Positions 14,834 through 18,474 of a stretch of 18,474 nucleotides of DNA are shown in pieces. The notes beneath the pieces are model-generated. The model was not told the origin of the DNA. It searched no databases and was given only the letters and a program-made list of their open reading frames with translations. Position 1 is the first letter of the stretch. Each line of letters begins with the position of its first letter. Both the position numbers and the translations under genes were made by a program. Origin of the DNA: Holosporaceae bacterium 'Namur' (GTDB taxonomy: Bacteria; Pseudomonadota; Alphaproteobacteria; Rickettsiales; Midichloriaceae); assembly GCA_014116815.1 (NCBI GenBank), contig JACGYV010000025.1, positions 1 through 18,474 of the forward strand, given 5' to 3'.

Positions 14834-15657
14834 TGGAAAATATAGAAATTAAAAAACTAGGAATAATAGCGGGAAGCGAATCTTTACCAAGGCACGTAGT
14901 TGACGCTGCAAAAAAGCAAAATATTGAATTTATACTAATCGGACTTGCCGGCCAAACCAGCGAAGAGCTGTATAAAGATATTGAATACCAAACCTTCCAA
15001 TTGCATTCGATAAGCAAAATAATTAAGAAACTCAATGATGAAGGAGTTTCTCATGTTGTTTTTGCCGGAAGAGTAAAAAGGACTAGTATTTCAAAGCTTC
15101 TTTTGGATGTTAAAGGGGCAAAATTATTTGCAAGCATTATGAGAAACGGGATTAATGATAATTCTTTGCTTACAACCATAGTTAATTTTTTTGAAAATGA
15201 AGGTTTTACCGTGTTACCGGCTGAATATATAGCGCAGGATATAGTGGTAAGAAGCGGACATATGACCAAGACTAAACCAAGTAAAGAAGCTTGGGAGGAT
15301 ATTAAAAAGGGTATAAAAATATTAAAAGGAATTGCTGAGTTTGATGTTGGGCAGGCGCTTGTGATACAAGAAGGATTAGTACTCGGAGTTGAAGCTGCCG
15401 AAGGGACTGACCGGTTAATTGAGCGTTGCGGCGGTATTCAACAAAAAGAAGAGCATGGAGCTATTTTAATAAAAGTTTCTAAGCCCGATCAGGATAAAAG
15501 GGTAGATCTGCCGTGTATAGGGATAAATACGATAAAAGAATTACATAAAAACGGTTTAATCGGAGTTGCAATTGAAGCAGGTTCGGCACTAATTATTGAT
15601 GAAAAAGCGACTGTAAAAGAAGCTGATAGACTTGGTATATTTATATTCGGTATTTGA
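14833..15657 (+). CDS. lpxI: UDP-2,3-diacylglucosamine pyrophosphatase LpxI
   Basis: LpxI carries out the fourth lipid A step, hydrolysing UDP-2,3-diacylglucosamine to lipid X and UMP. It is the alphaproteobacterial replacement for the unrelated LpxH. The 274 residues match the family: an N-terminal domain with LGIIAGSESLPRHVVDAAKK, then HVVFAGRVKRTS, and a C-terminal catalytic domain with DVGQALVIQEGLVLGVEAAEGTDR (split here by a conserved Gly-Leu) and DLPCIGINTIKELHKNGLIG. Asp225, in VDLP, is the likely counterpart of the catalytic Asp225 of Caulobacter LpxI; the identical number may be partly luck. The ATG overlaps the lpxA stop by one base. lpxB, commonly the next gene, is absent here; cmk follows instead. 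Confidence 0.93.
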   Translation: MENIEIKKLGIIAGSESLPRHVVDAAKKQNIEFILIGLAGQTSEELYKDIEYQTFQLHSISKIIKKLNDEGVSHVVFAGRVKRTSISKLLLDVKGAKLFASIMRNGINDNSLLTTIVNFFENEGFTVLPAEYIAQDIVVRSGHMTKTKPSKEAWEDIKKGIKILKGIAEFDVGQALVIQEGLVLGVEAAEGTDRLIERCGGIQQKEEHGAILIKVSKPDQDKRVDLPCIGINTIKELHKNGLIGVAIEAGSALIIDEKATVKEADRLGIFIFGI

Positions 15658-15677
15658 ATTTTATAATAATATAATTT

Positions 15678-16334
15678 ATGACAGTTATTATTGCAATTGA
15701 CGGCCCTTCTGCTTCAGGCAAAGGTACTTTATCCAAAGGTTTAGCGAGAAAGTTGGGCTTTGATTATTTAGATACCGGCTCTTTATACAGAATTTTAGGA
15801 TATTATGCTTTAGAAGCTAAACTCGCTTCAAATGAGGCGGAAAAAATAGTTGCTTTAGTCCCCGGTATTGACTTCAGCCAGCCTAAAAACATAACCCTTA
15901 CCAGTGATAAAGTAAGTAAAATGGCATCTGAAATCGCAAGCCAACCGAAAGTTCGGGAAGCCCTGAATTCTATGCAGAAAAACTTCCCTTCAGGCAAGTC
16001 GGGAGCGGTGATAGACGGTAGAGATATAGGCACCGTAATATTTCCTGAGGCTGATTGTAAATTTTTTATCACAGCGGATTTGGGAGTAAGAGCCGAGAGA
16101 AGATATAAACAGTTGCAAAGCGGGAGAAAAGATATTATATTCGACCAAGTCTTGCAAAGTCTGAAGGAGCGTGACGAACTGGATAGAAATAGGGCAATAG
16201 CACCTACTTTACCTGCCGATGATGCCATCATCATTGATAATTCCGATCTTAATGCCGATGAAGTATTACAAGTAGTACTTGAAAAGACCCTGGAGACATT
16301 AAAACATAAAAATATTAATATTAACCTTTTTTAA
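15678..16334 (+). CDS. cmk: Cytidylate kinase
   Basis: Cmk phosphorylates CMP and dCMP with ATP, recycling nucleotides for RNA, DNA and CDP-lipid synthesis. The 218 residues include the P-loop GPSASGKGT (9-17), the substrate-site YLDTGSLYR near 30-38, GRDIGTVIFPEAD starting at 114, and a lid segment with RAERRYKQLQ. A kinase-typical RDELDRNRAIAP follows. The start ATG is 20 bases after the lpxI stop, with no clear ribosome binding site. The cmk-rpsA pairing is widespread in proteobacteria, and the 20-base gap to rpsA suggests cotranscription. Confidence 0.96.
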   Translation: MTVIIAIDGPSASGKGTLSKGLARKLGFDYLDTGSLYRILGYYALEAKLASNEAEKIVALVPGIDFSQPKNITLTSDKVSKMASEIASQPKVREALNSMQKNFPSGKSGAVIDGRDIGTVIFPEADCKFFITADLGVRAERRYKQLQSGRKDIIFDQVLQSLKERDELDRNRAIAPTLPADDAIIIDNSDLNADEVLQVVLEKTLETLKHKNININLF

Positions 16335-16354
16335 CTGGGAGTGTCATATAATAT

Positions 16355-18091
16355 ATGGCTATCAAATCAAATATAAACAAAAATGAAGAAATAAACTTTA
16401 CTGAAAGTTTTGCTCAATTGTTTGAAGACTCAATTCAAAATGAAAAGAAAGAAGGCACCGTAATCAAGGGGCAGGTTGTCGGGATTGAAAGGGATGCTGT
16501 TCTTATAGATGTAGGATTAAAAAGTGAAGGCAGAGTTCCGCTTAAAGAATTTGCATTAGACGGAGAAGAGCCGATTATTAACATCGGTGATACAGTTGAT
16601 GTGTTTGTTGAAAGACTTGAAGGTAAATCAGGCAGAACTGTTTTAAGTAGAGAAAAAGCTTTACGTGAAGAAGCTTGGGTGAAATTTGAAGAATTACAAA
16701 ATAAAGATGTGAACGTTGACGGTAAAGTAATCGGCAGAGTTAAAGGCGGTTTTGCCGTTGATTTAGGAGGCTTAATTGCGTTTTTACCCGGGAGCCAGGT
16801 TGATATTCGTCCCGTAAAGGATGCTTCCGTGCTTATGAATATTTCTCAACCGTTTAAAATTTTAAAAATGGATAGAGATCAAGGTAACGTTGTTGTTTCC
16901 AGAAGAGCTATTCTTGAAGAATCTAGAGCGGAAGCCAGAAATGAATTGTTATCTAATATTTCGGAAGGTTCAATCCTTGAAGGTGTGGTTAAAAATATCA
17001 CTGATTACGGTGCGTTCATTGACCTTGGTTCATTAGACGGCTTACTGCATATAACTGATATTTCATGGAATAAAATTTCTCATCCTTCCGAAGTATTAAG
17101 TTTAGGCCAGCAAATTAAAGTCATGGTTATTAAATATAATCCGGAAACCAAAAGAGTTTCATTAGGGCTCAAGCAACTGGAATCAAATCCGTGGGATGGC
17201 TTATCCGATAAGTATCAACCGGGTATGAGATTCACCGGAAGCGTAACTACCGTTACCGACTATGGTGCGTTTGTTGAACTTGCGCAAGGTGTTGAAGGCT
17301 TAGTATATCATACTGAAATTAGCTGGAATGCTAAAAATATTCACCCGAGAAAACTATTGAAAGCAGGTGACGAGATAGAAGTAGTTGTTCTTGAAATTGA
17401 TATTTCCAAGCATCGTATAAGCTTGAGTATGAAGCAATGTAAACCGAACCCGTGGCAGAAATTTACCGATGAAAATCCGATCGGTACAATTGTTGAAGGT
17501 GTAGTTAAAAATATTGCTGATTTCGGTTTATTCGTGACTGTTAACGAAGAAAATCCGGATGCTGCAATTGATGCACTGGTTCCTGCCGTTGAGCTTACCT
17601 GGAGTGATAACCCGGAGGAAGAGCTTAAAAATTACAAAAAAGGTGATATAGTTAAAGGAATCGTACTTACTTCCGATGTTGAAAGAGAAAGAGTTACTTT
17701 AGGTATTAAACAACTTTCTACGGATCACTTTACCGAAGCTGCTGATAAACTCGATAGGAACAGTATTGTAACTTGCACGGTAACTGATGTTAAGAGTGAT
17801 GGTATCGAAGTTGAAGTCTCTGAAAATATTAAAGCTTTCATTAAGAAAGGTGATATTTCCAAGCATAAAGCTGAACAAAGACCTGAAAGGTTTGCGGTTG
17901 GCGACAGGGTAGATGCTATGGTAGTTGCCGTTGATAAAAATACTCGTAAAGTTAATATCTCTATTAAGGCTTTAGAAGCTGACCAAGAGAAAAAGGCAAT
18001 TGCCGAATACGGTTCAACCGATAGCGGTGCAAGCTTAGGTGATATCTTAGGTGCAGCACTCGGCCAATCACAAAACAAAGATAAAGAATAA
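16355..18091 (+). CDS. rpsA: 30S ribosomal protein S1, six S1 domains
   Basis: S1 binds mRNA and helps the 30S subunit start translation, especially on leaders with weak ribosome binding sites. The 578 residues contain six S1 (OB-fold) repeats, beginning near residues 34 (GTVIKGQVVGIERD), 120, 207 (GSILEGVVKNITDYGAFIDL), 292 (FTGSVTTVTDYGAFVEL), 378 (GTIVEGVVKNIADFGLFV) and 470. Repeats 3 and 4 are the best conserved, and the first two are the ribosome-binding type. The tail is short (GASLGDILGAALGQSQNKDKE). A GGGAGTG ribosome binding site lies just upstream. It is the last gene of the lpx-cmk-rpsA group. Several genes here lack a Shine-Dalgarno sequence, so S1-dependent initiation may matter in this genome (inference). 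Confidence 0.97.
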   Translation: MAIKSNINKNEEINFTESFAQLFEDSIQNEKKEGTVIKGQVVGIERDAVLIDVGLKSEGRVPLKEFALDGEEPIINIGDTVDVFVERLEGKSGRTVLSREKALREEAWVKFEELQNKDVNVDGKVIGRVKGGFAVDLGGLIAFLPGSQVDIRPVKDASVLMNISQPFKILKMDRDQGNVVVSRRAILEESRAEARNELLSNISEGSILEGVVKNITDYGAFIDLGSLDGLLHITDISWNKISHPSEVLSLGQQIKVMVIKYNPETKRVSLGLKQLESNPWDGLSDKYQPGMRFTGSVTTVTDYGAFVELAQGVEGLVYHTEISWNAKNIHPRKLLKAGDEIEVVVLEIDISKHRISLSMKQCKPNPWQKFTDENPIGTIVEGVVKNIADFGLFVTVNEENPDAAIDALVPAVELTWSDNPEEELKNYKKGDIVKGIVLTSDVERERVTLGIKQLSTDHFTEAADKLDRNSIVTCTVTDVKSDGIEVEVSENIKAFIKKGDISKHKAEQRPERFAVGDRVDAMVVAVDKNTRKVNISIKALEADQEKKAIAEYGSTDSGASLGDILGAALGQSQNKDKE

Positions 18092-18121
18092 TATTCTTTG
18101 TTTGAGAAGTTGTTAGAGAAA

Positions 18122-18152
18122 AGCTCTTTCACCCCGGTGGAAGGGCTTTTTT
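18122..18152 (+). terminator. Intrinsic terminator of rpsA and the lpx-cmk-rpsA group
   Basis: AGCTCTTTC (18122-18130) pairs with GGAAGGGCT (18139-18147, two G-U), the stem continues inward through ACC/GGT, and T5 follows. Confidence 0.9.
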
Positions 18153-18207
18153 CATTTGCTCGGTAATAAAAAAACTATAATTTACTAAATAAACATAAGG
18201 AGTTTAT

Positions 18208-18332
18208 ATGGAGCAATTATGGGAAAGAAGGAAAGAATTTCATACCCTTACGAAAGTGAGATTAAGAACTTATCCGATAATGCTTTAAATAGAGACTATA
18301 GTAAAATAAGTTTAGCTATGGTACGGAGGTAA
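18208..18332 (+). pseudogene. Small overlapping frames, possible gene remnant
   Basis: A strong AAGGAG ribosome binding site (18197-18202) sits five bases before an ATG at 18208 that opens only 26 codons (MEQLWERRKEF...). In another frame an ATG at 18219 opens 37 codons (MGKKERISYPYESEIKNLSD...) ending at 18330-18332, which reads more like protein. Together they suggest the front of a gene hit by a frameshift or cut by the following insertion sequence. I do not recognise either. Confidence 0.3.
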
Positions 18333-18353
18333 GGTAGAATAAAACAAAAAGAG

Positions 18354-18474
18354 ATGAAGATGAGCCCGTATAGTTTAGATTTAAGAGAGAAAGTGATAAG
18401 ATACTTGGAAGCCGGGAATAGCCAAAGGGATGCTGCAAAGGTATTTAATTTGAGCAAGACCACGGTAAACAAAT
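18354..18474 (+). CDS. IS630-family transposase, N-terminal part (cut by window edge)
   Basis: The frame from ATG 18354 (or 18360) reads MKMSPYSLDLREKVIRYLEA, then GNSQRDAAKVFNLSKTTVNK, still open at the window end. 'YSLDLREKVI' followed by a helix-turn-helix 'SQRDAAKVFNLSKTTV' is the typical N-terminus of IS630/Tc1-like transposases, where it binds the terminal repeats. The DDE catalytic domain lies outside the window. I could not identify the element's left terminal repeat with confidence. Confidence 0.8.
   Translation, partial: MKMSPYSLDLREKVIRYLEAGNSQRDAAKVFNLSKTTVNK

Noticed and set aside
13564..15269. Minus-strand frames opposite fabZ, lpxA and lpxI (up to 141 codons)
   Set aside because: The plus-strand genes are unambiguous and the antisense frames have no recognisable features.
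1..18474. CRISPR array, prophage or complete transposon
   Set aside because: No regularly spaced repeats, phage structural genes or integrases are seen; both insertion sequences are cut by the window edges.

Overview
This AT-rich window looks like the chromosome of an obligately intracellular alphaproteobacterium of the Rickettsiales type. The evidence is the low-GC DNA, the alphaproteobacterial style of DnaK, S1, Cmk, LpxI and OmpA, the gene order lpxD-fabZ-lpxA-lpxI-cmk-rpsA, decaying genes in wide intergenic spaces, and insertion sequences at both edges. A lipid A pathway argues against Anaplasma/Ehrlichia-like lineages, which lack LPS. A Rickettsiaceae, Midichloriaceae or Holospora-like host fits, but I cannot name the genus from sequence alone.

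Left edge (1-1880): the first codons of an IS3-family transposase (minus strand) lie next to an IS end that has cut off the front of an XRE-type helix-turn-helix regulator. After it come about 700 bases of decayed coding sequence, a tRNA-Arg(ACG) gene with its own promoter (minus strand), and a comparatively GC-rich, structured stretch near 1540-1705 that I cannot assign.

Housekeeping block 1 (1833-5966): dnaK (minus strand) has a heat-shock-like promoter and its own terminator. It is followed by an unknown 177-residue gene with a near-consensus promoter, a bidirectional terminator shared with rpsU (minus strand, TTG start), and a ten-helix EamA/DMT transporter on the plus strand.

Accessory block (6076-11427): the open reading frames here are unrecognised. 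They include two small proteins with hydrophobic segments, one gene split by a frameshift, and a tandem pair of paralogous proteins of about 500 residues. The pair share an upstream promoter-proximal block, an invariant acidic motif (DLGTDTEDE) and basic C-terminal tails. I regard this pair as the most interesting content of the window, possibly lineage-specific secreted effectors; that role is inference.

Envelope and translation block (11685-18152): a secreted OmpA-domain protein with its own terminator precedes a promoter driving lpxD-fabZ-lpxA-lpxI. The genes are tightly packed with overlapping start and stop codons, and cmk and rpsA follow, ending in a strong terminator. LpxA, LpxD and LpxI carry out the first, third and fourth committed lipid A steps. 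FabZ supplies acyl chains, Cmk nucleotides and S1 translation initiation. lpxC and lpxB are not in the window. The right edge holds small ORF remnants and the start of an IS630-family transposase.
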